The position numbers and the translations under genes were made by a program. From Ischnura elegans (taxonomy: Eukaryota; Arthropoda; Insecta; Odonata; Coenagrionidae), in assembly GCF_921293095.1 (NCBI RefSeq), contig NC_060246.1, forward strand, positions 84,689,030-84,753,029: a stretch of DNA of 64,000 bases, in the 5' to 3' direction. Of this stretch, positions 1 to 11,253 are shown piece after piece. Numbering within the stretch: position 1 is the first letter of the stretch; each line of letters starts with the position of its first letter. The notes below the pieces were generated by a model. It was not told the DNA's origin. It was given only the letters and a program-made list of their open reading frames with translations, and made no database searches.

Positions 1-1358
1 ATGGATTTATTTAAGTTCTCCTTTACAAGGGAGGAAATTTTTAAGACGTAGAGGGGTATGAAACATAGCCTTTCTTCCCACCTCGACTGAATATCGATTT
101 CTACCGTGAAATCCTGTGCAAGAGAATTGAGCTTTCCTTTGTCAGTATTATTCAATAAAACCCTAAAGCATCAAATATTTCCTCAAATGCAAAAGAACTC
201 AATTAATGTACCAGTGTTTAAAACTTAAGACAAATGTAACGAAATTACATAATTACATGCCAATATCCACCATACCAACATTTTCAAAGGTTTTAAAAAA
301 TTTTCATCACATATATGTAGTCACATATTTCAACGTATTTACAGCAACATCAGATACACTGTCCTGTGTGCACAAATTTTTATGGGTAGGAGGGAAGGAG
401 GCAATGGGGTAAGTTAACCCTTTCAAGACGGTGGAGTTTTCTCCTTAGCATGACTGCTGGACTGAGAACCATGAGACTCTTCCGTCCCCTCTATACGCAG
501 CATTTTTGCAGGACATTCGTTAAGAAGGGTCTCGCTAATAATCACGCACTCTCAGCACCAACCTTTTTCGACCCTTCCTGCCTCCCTCCCTGAGGGTAGT
601 TGGACTCCCTCCTTTGGTGGTTTATGACCCTACAAGCGGCATTTGTTCATGGTCAATCATGCTATATTTATAAGAATAAGCTATATGGTTGCTTGCACAT
701 AAAGTGCAGACTTCGAATTGAATTCCTTGTTTAATTCTAAGAATTTTTAAATGTTGAACAAAGCTCTACCGTCAATATTAATGCATTTAATGCAGCAAAA
801 ATTTCCATGTAAATGTTTATACTGAAATCGAGATGACCACGGTCCCTTACCACAAAGAGGGGCAATATAAGACAAAGGGTCCGGGTACCTGCTCTTTTCA
901 AGGGTACGCCCTAAGTTCTGCTTTGTTTGGTTCTGAAACTAAGACTTCGTGAACCAGTGACTGTCATAAAATGGGGAGAGCAAGGAAATGTATATTTCTG
1001 GCATTCATTTGCCTGCATAGAAAATTCTCCGACGAAAATTTGCGACTTTCGTCTCCCAGGTCAAGAAACGTTCTACCACATATTTTCGTCATTAGCGAAA
1101 ATGTTAAGGTGGTAGATGAAGGGAGAAGCTAAACCAGTGGGTGCTGCACAGTTGTAAATCAGTAGTGAAGGAATTGGATGGTGGGAAGGAGAGAGGGTGG
1201 ATAGTCATCAGTGCCTGAGGGTTAGAAAATACTGTAGAAAGGGTAGGAGGGGGGGGGGGGGGTGACAAATTACAATGCACAAGAAGGTTACAGGACGTTG
1301 TACATGAGATATTAATGGTAATTAATCAATGAGTGTTTGATTATTTAAGAAATATATA
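1..1358. other. Intergenic, no gene seen
   Basis: AT-rich sequence with only short chance reading frames. A homopolymer run of G lies at about 1249-1262. I see no splice-bounded or protein-like segment. Confidence 0.6.
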
Positions 1359-1360
1359 TA

Positions 1361-2659
1361 CAGTGGAACTTGGTTAGTACGTTTCTGAAGGGACCACGAA
1401 AAATGAACGTACTAACCAGGAAAACGTACTAACGAGGAAAGTAAATAATAGCAGTCGGGGTTATTGCAATCAGTGAAAAAGTCGTCATAATTACAATTAC
1501 TATCGGTAGTTCTCATAGGATCGCCTTCCTGAACTCTTTTCACATTTAAAATCAAGAAAATGAGCGCTACCATGAAAAACAATACCATGTGAATAAAAAT
1601 CGCAATTTTTCATGGACATCCCGGAGACGATTTCATGATTACGGCGTCTATCTCCCGTGATTTATCCTATATATATTTACAGAACGAGGACGAGTGAAGC
1701 TCAGACAAGTCATTTTTCTTTCTCACAGCGTACTCGGAGAATATAACAACAACCCGGAGTAAGTCAACTGGTTTTTTAAACATCATAAAAATTGGGCAAA
1801 ATTATATTGACTTTCAAATTACGGCAACAGCCGTAGACATTCGCTTCTGGAATGATACCATTTCGATTGTAAAATCGATCGATATATCGACTGATGACAC
1901 GCAAGATTATTAGATTACGACGTAATTACAAGAAATTTTTATATTAAACAGTTGAAATTTACTTTCAAAATTTGTCTAATGTCGTCTGCTTTCGTTCCGA
2001 GATCAATTATTTTTAAGCTAAGCTTCGCGTGGAGATCCTGAGGATCGTCTGCTCCCGCAACAGTAGTCAAGTAAATACGCACGACGTCGAGTTTATGGAA
2101 CAGTACTGCTTTAGATAATGTGGAAATTGTCTGATTCATTTCTTCATCATGATAACTCGTGCAATAGCAACAATTGCCCACTCACGAACTTTGTGCGCAG
2201 CAGTGGGCACTCCCAAGCGCTCCAAAGGCAACAGAAGGTGAGGAGCTCGGGGTGGGGAAAATTGGGGCTTCTTATTGGTTGTAGTTTTTCATAGTCAGAC
2301 ATTCCCGAAAAATGGCCGCATTTTATTTTTCATCACGTCACAAGAATTCAGAAATGCATTTGGATAAATTACGGTAGAAGAAAGAGATGTGGAATGAATG
2401 GAAGAATGTTAATGACTAATGATAATAAATTAAATCATGCATTCAACGTTTGCGACCCTTAAGAAGACACTAGAGAACGAATTGCGGGTTGCGTCACGGC
2501 AAGCAATTGAGCGTACTAACCAGGAAAGCGCAATTTTTTCAAACGTACTAACAAAATTCTTTTACCTGTATTTTGTTCGGATGGTACCGGGACCGAGGGA
2601 AATCGCCGTACTAAGGAGGAAAACGTACTAAGGAGGAACGTACTAACCAAGTTCCACTG
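1361..2659. mobile_element. pogo/Tigger-like DNA transposon, non-autonomous
   Basis: The sequence starts CAGTGGAACTTGGTTAGTAC and ends with its reverse complement (GTACTAACCAAGTTCCACTG), and is flanked by TA on both sides (1359-1360 and 2660-2661). A TA target duplication with termini beginning CAGT is typical of pogo/Tigger elements of the Tc1-mariner superfamily. Inside, near both ends, the motif ACGTACTAACCAGGAAA and close variants recur (about 1411-1440 and 2512-2650). These look like subterminal transposase-binding repeats. The interior contains only a short transposase-like remnant (1939-2181, minus strand), so the copy cannot be autonomous. Confidence 0.75.
1939..2181 (-). pseudogene. 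Possible C-terminal remnant of pogo/Tigger transposase
   Basis: An 80-codon frame lies inside the pogo/Tigger-like element. Its middle (KLDVVRIYL, then an acidic GADDPQDLH, then KLSLKIIDL) resembles the short helical tail seen after the DDE domain in Tigger/CENP-B-like proteins, where a helix with a 'VRxYL'-type core precedes an acidic linker and a last helix. No DDE catalytic residues are present. The assignment rests on this weak likeness and on the position inside an element of the matching family; it could be chance. Confidence 0.35.
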
Positions 2660-2661
2660 TA

Positions 2662-5203
2662 CTTTAAAAAGCCTTTAAAAGCCACAAATTTAACAATTAA
2701 GAGTGGAGGGGTGAAATATCCGCTCCTTCAAATACATTGCTAAATTGATTGACATTGCAATGATTAAATTTCTTTTTCGTGCAATCCCTATACTTTATTC
2801 ATCATGAACTAGTTCAACTTCGATCATGTAAACAAATATGCACATGGATATATAAAAATAAATTCATGATATTTTCTCCAAAGACGAAATATCTTATTAA
2901 GGGTGTTCTATACCTCCGCGAAAAAAACGGCTCTGCAGACTTCAGGTTGTTCGCCATTTGCTCGCTTATTATACACTCTGGAGAGAACTTGTTTTGGATA
3001 TGGTTTAAGCTAAGATTATTGTTCTCGGCAAGCGAAAAAAAAATATTTGAAAAGCATTTGTTAATTAGTTATTGGCGCTGAAAAACACAATAAAACGCCT
3101 GTTTTCTCGATGTCATTCTACCACGTAGAAAGCGCGATTTGAATTTTTTTTTGGGAAATGAGAACATTCTTCCTTCTTCTTCGAAATAAGATACGTTTCA
3201 TCAATGTGATCTTTGTAATAACCACGCTATAGCCCAATTTCCCGAGCGTGTTTTCTCAACGTCAAGCGCCTACGATCTTTTCTTCCATGGCGCTGCTGTA
3301 TGACCCCCCACTCTCGGTGAAAGAGCTTCTCACCCCACAGCAGTCTCTCTCACTACCTCCCCTCCATCGTCTCTTGAGTCCCCTCCATCTGTTTTTTTTT
3401 CCTCTATGCTTTCCTCGACCTACCCGTCTGACCCAGCAGGCCAACAGTTTTCTTTTCGTTATTATCCGAAGCCCTGTGTTCTTGTGTTGCGAGCGGCATG
3501 TTTGAAACGGGGCTAGCGCGAGTTTTCAAGTTTTCTGTTCTTATGCATGGAAAGTGAAAGGAAATCAAAGAGGAAGCATATCTTATGTGGGAAGGTGGAA
3601 AAGAAGTACTAGGAATAATGGTGAATATATAAATCCTTTTGAAGTGTGCTTCATTAATAATAGTTTGTATATCTTTAGACACGTATTTTCATCCACGTAA
3701 AATCTCTAATAACGTGATGCAGCTAATAAATAGACTATCAAATTATTTTAACCATTTTAGTCATTACAAACCTGCAACAACAGATGTTATTTACACTGCA
3801 GAAGGAGAAACTGCTTTTAAGTAAGAACCTCTCAATAATGTATTGGCTATGACTATAATATATTAATTTTTTGTAACCAAGTATTGAAAATAAGATGAAT
3901 ATAGAGAATATACTGCACATTATCAATTAGATTCTAGGTTACACCATTGCCTTTTAAGTTCTCGCAGACGATAATCAAGAATAAATATTTCACCGAGTAG
4001 GTAATATAACGTGCATATCTTCATTTCGTGTCTAAATATTTTCAAAAGTAACCGTTATGTCATCAAAACACGATATGAAAAGTATCACGCTGGTTTATTT
4101 GTCTTGCATTTCCGACATATATGTTTCTCGATAACTTGCAACCGAGGGGGAAAACTTCGAAAAGTTATTTTATCATTAAAATTACTATTATTAATTATTA
4201 CGTGAGTCACCCAAAAGAAAGAATTTGAACTTGAACCACCGTATCACTAAGCAGGGGTTGATGTTTGGTCGATGTAATACAGCGATGACGTCAAGATAAC
4301 CGAATTTAATCGTTAACTATCTCCTATTTACGTAAATATGCTTGATGTATGCAAAAAATAGATACACGAGATCCTGCCTGTGAACCAGTTTTACAAGTAT
4401 AGGGCAAGAATTTTACTTGTGTAGCAGGAATGATGAGAAAATAAACAATACACACGGATAAAACTTGAATGTGGGATATTTATTTCGCTCGAGTGAAGTT
4501 ATGCAAACTAACTTCGCGGTATATCTCTCACCAACAACCTGTTTCACGTGCTGCTTACACTTTTCTGAGCGATTGATTCTCTCAATGAATGGTTCTCACT
4601 ACAGGTCGTAATGAACCGAAACTCTGATGATGAATGCAACATTTCTCGGAAGTGGGCGGCAACTTCCGCGATTTTTCAATTCTAATTTTTGTGAGAATGA
4701 CTGAACGAGGTAGTTAGTTTTTTTTGCCCATCCATCGACCAAATTATTAACTAAAATTACGATTTCGTGTCAGAGTAAACGACCACATTGCGATATAAAT
4801 ATACGAGACTTCATATAAAATACTAGTGCACAGGATCAGGTAGACTCATTATATTTAACTGTTGAAATTATTCGGCATAATAATGCGTCAAGAAATTTAT
4901 GACAAATAAATGTAATTTCATTAAAAATGCTTCAGTTTAGAATGATACTAACATCACCGCAGCGCGGTTGTAGTCTTTGGGAAGAAACTAAAATTTCTCA
5001 GGAGCATTACCCGATCAATTTTTCTCTACCCCTCAGTACACTGTATGACCCTTCCGGGATGGAACCCTGCATTGAAGTTAGGTCTTCTACTTGATATGTT
5101 TCCCATTTTATTAATTCCGCAGGGAATTTTAGTTCTTATACTCCACTATTATTTAACATGAATGAGAATACATATATACCAAGACTGTTATTTGCCACGA
5201 AAA
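2662..5203. other. Intergenic, no gene seen
   Basis: AT-rich sequence. A pyrimidine-rich, GC-richer patch lies at about 3280-3450 and yields overlapping low-complexity frames on both strands without recognisable protein. A TTAAGGGTGTTCTAT motif at 2898-2912 is repeated in reverse orientation near 11025-11041 (see findings). Confidence 0.5.
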
Positions 5204-5416
5204 AAACATTTCGCTTAGCCGCGATTCAAACCCAGATCCTCCCGATTTCCGGTCAGCTACATTACCAAGTAATTTTTTTCTAGGCGAATCTTAGACACAA
5301 GTAAAAGGAGAATTTCATATTCAAGGAAAAAGGTTGCTTCGAGGTATAATTGGTAGCATATTTGATCGGCCATCGGGGATATCCGGGTTCGAATCCCAGG
5401 TTAGTCAAATGATTTT
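5204..5416. repeat. Degraded fold-back repeat with tRNA-like arms
   Basis: The left part (about 5209-5270) reads, on the minus strand, as a tRNA-like end with a degenerate B box (GGGTTTGAATC). The right part (about 5336-5405) reads on the plus strand as a tRNA-like unit with an A-box-like stretch (GGTATAATTGGTAGC) and a good B box (GGGTTCGAATCCC). The two halves face outward in inverted orientation, with ATTTTTT-rich outer ends. The same arrangement, far better preserved, is at 62453-62827. It is a decayed member of that family, not a working tRNA gene. Confidence 0.55.
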
Positions 5417-5445
5417 TTCATGTCGATTATCATACTTATTTAACT

Positions 5446-5485
5446 ATGCACTAGTGTATTTAACTATGCACTCGTACGCGTGACT
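5446..5485. repeat. Short tandem duplication
   Basis: The 20-base unit TATTTAACTATGCACTAGTG is followed at once by a second copy reading TATTTAACTATGCACTCGTA. This is probably a replication-slippage duplication in non-coding DNA. From 5486 to about 6060 nothing else is evident. Confidence 0.6.
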
Positions 5486-6059
5486 GCGTACAAAGTTGCT
5501 TTTTCGACGCAGTACTTTGTATGGATGAGAGCACAAAACCTTTTGCATGTGACGCAGGAGTATCCTCTTTCACAAATAACTGTAACCACTGTACGATAGA
5601 TAATATTTAGTTGCCGTTCCATGCTTAACAACTTTATTTGGTAGAATGATTAATGATTTTCAAACGCTCTACATAAAAACATATACTTAATTCAACTTAC
5701 AAATAAAATCCGAAGATTCAAACGTTATGGAGCGGAATTTTTCCATATTGAAACAAACACTTGCAATTTTCCACGATTATAAGAAAAGTTATAGTGACCT
5801 AGATTTCAATGATATAACAACATCTTCAACGTACAAATGGCGTGTTATTCATTCAATGTATCTTCTTGGGACTAAGTTATGTCTGATTCCGAACTAATGG
5901 ATTCTACTTTGCCAATATTTGGCCCGCTTTAATTTCGTAGGGGATAAATTATTTCTAATGCCTTTACTAATTTACTTTGAAAAATTGTGAGAAATCTTCC
6001 TCCTTCCGTTAATTATGTAATAGATAAGGAGCATACGATAGAAATTCAGGGAAAAAGGT

Positions 6060-6800
6060 TCTGCCCAAAATAAAAGGATAATTATGGTAAAGCTAGAGAC
6101 TAAGCCGGTAGATACCTTAGTGGTACATGTTAACATACCTACGACGGACTACTAGAATGAAGAAGTTTAAGGCGTCTATGAAGATATCACCGCAGTAATC
6201 AAACAGGTAAGACGTGAAAAAAACCTTATAATTTTAGGTGATTGGAAGGAGAAGGGTTTGGGTGTCAATATTGACTGAGAAAAATAGTATTCTATGATTC
6301 GCTGACGACATAGCAATCATAGCCGAGACAGAGAAGAATTTTAAGAAGACTTTGACAAATATAGAAAGGAAAATGGCCAGATATCAGTTGAAAATCAACA
6401 AAAGGAAGACTAAGATATTAGTATATAGTAAAAGAGAGGAGGCTAGGACAAACATTAAGGTAAGAAATCAAAAGCTAGAAGAGATTTTCTTACCTGGGAA
6501 GCCGAATTACCAACGATGGACGAAGCAAGAAAGAAATAGTCAGTAGAATAGCGCTGGCGAAGAGGGCTTACTACAAAAAGATGAATCTTCTCACATATGA
6601 GAATACAAGCATAGAAGTAAGGAAGCAATTCATCATACGCTACATATGGAGTGTGATTCTCTAGGGAAGTGAGGTTTGGACGTTGATAGCAGCAGAGAAG
6701 TCAGAAGCATTCGAAATGTGGTGCCACCGAAGAATGATGAAGATAAAATTGATCGAATGAGTAAGTAATGAAGGAGTGCTAAGAAAGTGGGAATTAAAAT
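6060..6800 (+). pseudogene. Non-LTR retrotransposon (LINE) remnant
   Basis: The first part (about 6100-6250) reads as the end of an APE-type endonuclease domain, with the motif LIILGDWK (family usual: L-I-V-L-G-D-W-N). The sequence then jumps to the reverse-transcriptase catalytic motif FADDIAIIAE (6298-6327), so the region between has been deleted. The thumb region follows (LKINKRKTKILVYS). After a frameshift near 6535 comes the typical LINE tail: ALAKRAYYKKMNLLT, WSVIL, GSEVWTL and FEMWCHRRMMKI. Stops lie at 6295 (TGA where Arg is expected), in the WSVIL region and near 6760. It is a dead, internally deleted copy; the clade was not resolved. Confidence 0.8.
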
Positions 6801-7390
6801 AAGTCTTCTAAAAACCTAAAAGAATTTCTTCCTTGGTTTTAGCCTCACTAAGACAAGGAATTTTAGTTAAAAATTGAAATTCAGCTCCTGTCTTGTCGAT
6901 TGCTTTCACAAAGTATTTCATCTGTCCTAGTTTGATGTGCAATGGTGGCAAGTGAATATTTTCTGTCGGAACCAGGGAAACATGGGCGACATTTTCATAA
7001 CCATGAGTGAAGCTTTCTCGCAGAGGCCATTTCCGTAATATGTAATGTTTTCTCGGGCGCAGCTGTTGTATTCAAGGGAGCAGCAGTATTTCATGAAGCC
7101 TGATAGCAGTCCCGTGAGTTGAGCGACAACTTTCAGATTAGCGCAAACTTACCAATTATAATCACGATAATTAGTATTCTCAAGGATTCAACTGATATAT
7201 CGGTACGTCTCCTTCATATCAGCAGAGTATGCAGATAGGATAGAAGGTAACTCATTCCCATTGGCCAACAGGACCACTTCAAAGCTTGTCTTTGACGAAT
7301 CCATAAAGTCTCCATTTTTCTGGGTCACATGGCATCATAATTTCTATCAACAATGCATTTAATTACAGTAAAAAAACCAAGCCTTCATCT
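6800..7390 (-). pseudogene. Fragment of an uncharacterised multicopy arthropod ORF family
   Basis: Read on the minus strand with a few stops and shifts, this gives a coherent series: EKWRLYGF or MDSSKTSFEVVLLANGNELP; SAYSADMKETY; DYNW-VCANLKVVAQLTGLLSG; KYCC; HYILRKWPLRESF; ENIHLPPLHIKLGQMKYFVK; IPCLSEAKTKEEILLGF. I recall this series, especially the 'LPPLHIKLGLMK' core, from many predicted proteins in arthropod genomes that have no named function and occur in high copy number. That suggests a transposon-borne gene. At least one in-frame stop (after MKETYRYIS) and a lost residue in the NW-VC segment show that this copy is broken. It is an observation of family likeness, not of function. Confidence 0.55.
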
Positions 7391-8499
7391 TACGTAGAAA
7401 TTAATTTCAGTGTTGGCGCTCTTGTCCTAGTGGAAAAGATTTTTATGCCCTTTTGTAAGAGATTGGCATCCATATAGGCGCAACTTCGTACCATATGTTA
7501 CATTAGTTTCTCCAAGTATTTGGTCAAATTACTGTAACAAGTGGTGCAGCAAACACTTGGAGCTTAATTCTAGCCCTGACCGCCAATTTGGCAGCCAGAG
7601 AAAAATTTATAAGCAGTTAAAGAAAGAATTAAAGAAAGAGATTATTGTTGCGATGTTTTAGTCAATTCACCGCAAACATAGCAGAAGCGATGACGATGAT
7701 TTTACACACGTGTAATTTAATTACATATTAAATCACGGTAATATTCACAACTCAAGCCCACATACTGACATTCACCTGGAAAAAACCGGAGTAAAACATT
7801 TTTTACTGTTTTGCACTATTTAAATTACTTGGAAAAAAAGGATCCTTGTCCAGAACACCGAAAGAGTTGACTCTGCGATCGCTAGAGGTATACCGAGGGA
7901 AGATGATGACAACTTCAATATACCTAATTGATTTTAGAGGCTGATACTTTGCGGAATTCCATGATTAAGGAGAATGAATACTTTTTTAATCCAATGAAAT
8001 TGTAAAATCTCAGTTTTACATTCTTCGTGGAACTAGAAAGTATTACTTTTCTTTTTTTAGCTGCGAAATCAAGTAAATTGCCGTCCAAGCCTGAGCGGGA
8101 GAGGCACTGCGAGAGCCAGAGTAGTAAAGTGAATCTTCCGAGCTATTGCTACATATTTTAATTATTGCTGCTATGCTAAACAGCAAAATATTTTTATTAA
8201 TACTGCTGTTTCTAGCTGCTTTGTATTATTATCTTTCGGGGAGGATGATGTGAAATAGAAGCTGTAAATATTTTTAAATACGTGAAAATTTGCGAAAAAA
8301 TGGCAAAATTGGTCATTTTCAATGCATTTTTACACAATTGACGGAGACTAATTCCCCTCAAATCTACATCTTTACCATTAATATTATTTTTTCAGAATTT
8401 TGCACCCCTCAAAACCCCTAGAAAAAATTTAAATGCTAAAATAATCCTTTTAATTTCTCCAAATGACCGAAAAGTGGTAAAAATTGGAGGCTCTTCCGA
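7391..8499. other. Intergenic, no gene seen
   Basis: AT-rich sequence. It may contain decayed extensions of the neighbouring ORF-family fragment (about 7400-7640) or of the piggyBac copy, but nothing is readable enough to call. Confidence 0.45.
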
Positions 8500-10040
8500 A
8501 AATGGTGGGTGATGGAGAAAAACGGAGTTAATATTCGGATTTAGGAGGTCATTTTAAAAACGAAATAGCAGGAATGGTGTCAGGGCCGATTTTCATGCCG
8601 TCCAGCGATAATTTAAGCAAAGCTGATCATTTGAATCCACACCCCCTTGATAGTATTGTAAAATGATATAAAGCCAGGAAGCATTTTGTTACCACTTGAG
8701 GCAGTAATACTTGCGTCATGGATAATGGCAGAAATAAATACTACATGGATTTTATTGAAACGTAGGTATTACAACGCGGAAATGTCGGGAGTAAAGCAAA
8801 AAGGGAAGGATGTAAGACAAGGGCATACCCAGGGTCATAACTAGGGGGGGCAAGCCATAGTCTAGATGGGGGAGCAAGCCAAGTTGTGACATTTTAGCAT
8901 GGAAAAGGTGAATGAAAAAAATATTTTAAGAAAATTATAACAGCGCATTATTAGTTTCTGATATCATTTCATAGAAAAAATATTTTTATTTTAGTTAAGT
9001 ACATATCTTATACCTACTAATGCATATCATTTTTCGTGGGTTTAAAGGAAATTTGTTGAATACTTTCGTTTCAATTCAGTACCGATTTTGCTTAAGGACT
9101 TCTGCGATTTTTGCTTCTGGAGGGGGTGCAATTGCCCCCCCCCCCCCTGCCCCTCGCCTATGATGTAAGGTTCTATTTTTTCTTGGGGGAGATTCAGGAG
9201 GAACGTCTGCTTTGTTCTTACTCATCGTCCTTACCATATTCAATCTTTTTTTGATAAAGTTCTACTGTTAAAGGCATGCTGGTACACCAACTGTCACTGG
9301 TAATATTTCTTCCTCTGCAGTCAATGTGCTCTGCTAAGCGTTTGACAATTTCATGAGGTGAATTGGATTCTTTGAAAGGGCATCTGGCTACCTGCCCATT
9401 TAAATTTCAATTTTTAGGTAAAATTTCCTAGCATCCACCACAGCAATGACTTCAATAACATACTTCTTTGGCTTTTTGATAGATACTGCGTTCAAGGACA
9501 TCGGCCTCGAAATGGTATAAGTTGCTCAAGGATCGTGATGCACTCTGATGGTGTATTTGCAAATTCAAATTTGTTGGATATTTTATTAATGAACTCAGTA
9601 ACTGCAGCTTACTAGTCACTTTTCTTACTTTCTAGTCTAGTGCTGAGGTCACAAAAACTAATGCACCGTAGAAAAAAATCCGATAGTTCAGTGTACGGGA
9701 AAAAATTTGATAGACTTCTTTGCTCCAAATCTCCCTAATATCAACATGGGAAATTTTATACGCATCTGAGAGAAAAAGGAGACTAATAAGAGCCAGTTAT
9801 TCATCTTCACTGAACTGCTTGTATCACGATCTCTTGCATAACTTCCAGAAACAGAATTAAAGTACAGATTTGTGATTTTCACAATTATATCTAATAATTC
9901 TGCGCAAAAAGAGGCGAAATGCTGATGATTCATTATACACACTTTGCACATGGGTGTATTCCAGGAAGATGAGTCATCGGCGATTTCATCAAGCCAAATT
10001 CGAGCGAATGAATTTTAATCGTCTCCACGATGGATCGGTA
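8500..10040 (-). pseudogene. piggyBac-like transposase pseudogene
   Basis: The minus strand reads in fragments through a piggyBac DDE transposase. In order: WLDEIADDSSSWNTP (about 10000); the FINKISNKFEFANTPSE helix; the block around the first conserved Asp, EQLIPFRGRCP, followed by TQYLSKSQ; then SPHEIVKRLAEHIDCRGRNI (about 9360-9300); then the block TSDSWCTSMPLTVELYQKK. After an inserted MITE (8818-9162) comes the last block, NKMLPGFISFYNTIKGGVDS (about 8670-8610), then DQLCLNYRW after a shift. Stops and frameshifts are frequent. The order of blocks matches intact piggyBac transposases, but TTAA termini were not identified. Confidence 0.8.
8818..9162. mobile_element. hAT-type MITE inserted in the piggyBac pseudogene
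   Basis: The ends are CAAGGGCATACCCAGGG and CCCCTCGCCTATG, an imperfect inverted pair. The flanking octamers are ATGTAAGA (8810-8817) and ATGTAAGG (9163-9170), 7 of 8 identical, as expected for an 8-bp hAT target duplication. Left and right of it the piggyBac reading resumes, so this insertion is younger than the transposase copy. The left 130 bp match the element at 43952-44171, sharing the motif CATGGAAAAGGTGAATGAAA. G and C homopolymers lie just inside the two ends. Confidence 0.75.
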
Positions 10041-11253
10041 GCGAGAATAAATTGTAGCACTTTCGGTCGCATCGGGTCAAAACGTCGGTTGCAGCAAAAC
10101 TAGGGAACACTTTGAATATTAAACGTTACTTCAGTCAGAATTACAAGAAATTAGAGACCAGAAAAACTCTAGTTCGAACGGCATCATTTTGTTAAAAAAA
10201 CATCCAAGAAAAAGTCAATATTACCCGATGCGATATATTCAGGGTTATTGGCTTTATTAAAGCTGTATGTGATGTCTGATGCAATATGCAATTTATGATG
10301 TTCTTACCATATAAATCAATAAATATTAAAGATGATTGAAAATCAGTTTTTGTTCATTCATTATTTGTCATATTTCTCACTAGTGTTCTCCCTGTAGCGC
10401 TATGATTACTGAATAAACATGTTTCGGAAAGTAACTGTATTGAATACACATTTTCAAATGTACGTGGGTGGTTACTATTTCATTCATACTGAGGAATAAC
10501 GTAAAAATGTAAAGTTGTACGTTAAAAAAAAGTTTCACGAAGTACGCGCATTTCGGTTAGCGTAATTGAGTTTTACGATGCTTAGATGAACACTTAACAA
10601 TTTTGAGATGAGAACGTTGACCAGCTCTCCCGTTCGAGGGGGAGTCGAATAAGGAGAGAACAATGCAAGTAATAGCCTTTCTTCATAGAAGCCGGCCGTA
10701 CTTACCAGCCTCGTCGAGAGCGTGCGTATTTGGATTCTTCCAAGAAACGTCAACCGAGTGGCTGAGATGGGACTAATGCCACCAGAGAGCAAAAATCAAC
10801 CTCCGAATCCCGACCACTCTCAATATCGCACCTCCGCAGTGAAATTTGATACAGCGCCGGGTGTTTTTTTCGGTCGGAGCGAAGCTCGACCCCTCGTCTT
10901 TTCCTTTTTTTTCCTTCGGTCAGCTACTACTCCCCTCCGCCCAAGGAAGATTCCCATTCCACTGGCCGTTGCGGCCGACTTCGCAACTAAAATCCGGCGA
11001 CAGTTGAATTTGGATTTTTGAATTAGGATAGAACACCCTTAAATTGCCTTCAACATTCCTTAATAGTAATCCACAAATAAGCCTAACAATAAAAGGATTG
11101 ACAATAAAAAAAAATATTGTCCCCCAAAGAAGGATCCCCAGAAATTGACCTCCCAAGCAAGTCAAGTTTATAACTGGAAATATGCCACTGACCAAGGCAC
11201 TTTACATTCCCAGATCAAAATGATTTGTTCAAAATCGAAACCTTCTCACATAC
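10041..11253. other. No recognised gene; repeat-like GC-richer patch
   Basis: SPAG1 should continue into this stretch (minus strand) because its exon 7 ends with a donor in phase 2, but I find no exon that continues its protein. The patch at about 10720-11020 is GC-richer and gives long overlapping frames on both strands (99 and 91 codons) with no family likeness. It ends in ATAGAACACCCTTAA, an inverted copy of a motif at 2898-2912, which suggests a repeat. Confidence 0.45.

Noticed and set aside
1249-1262. G homopolymer as a regulatory quadruplex
   Set aside because: Similar G or C runs occur throughout this genome beside MITE ends, and nothing else supports a function.
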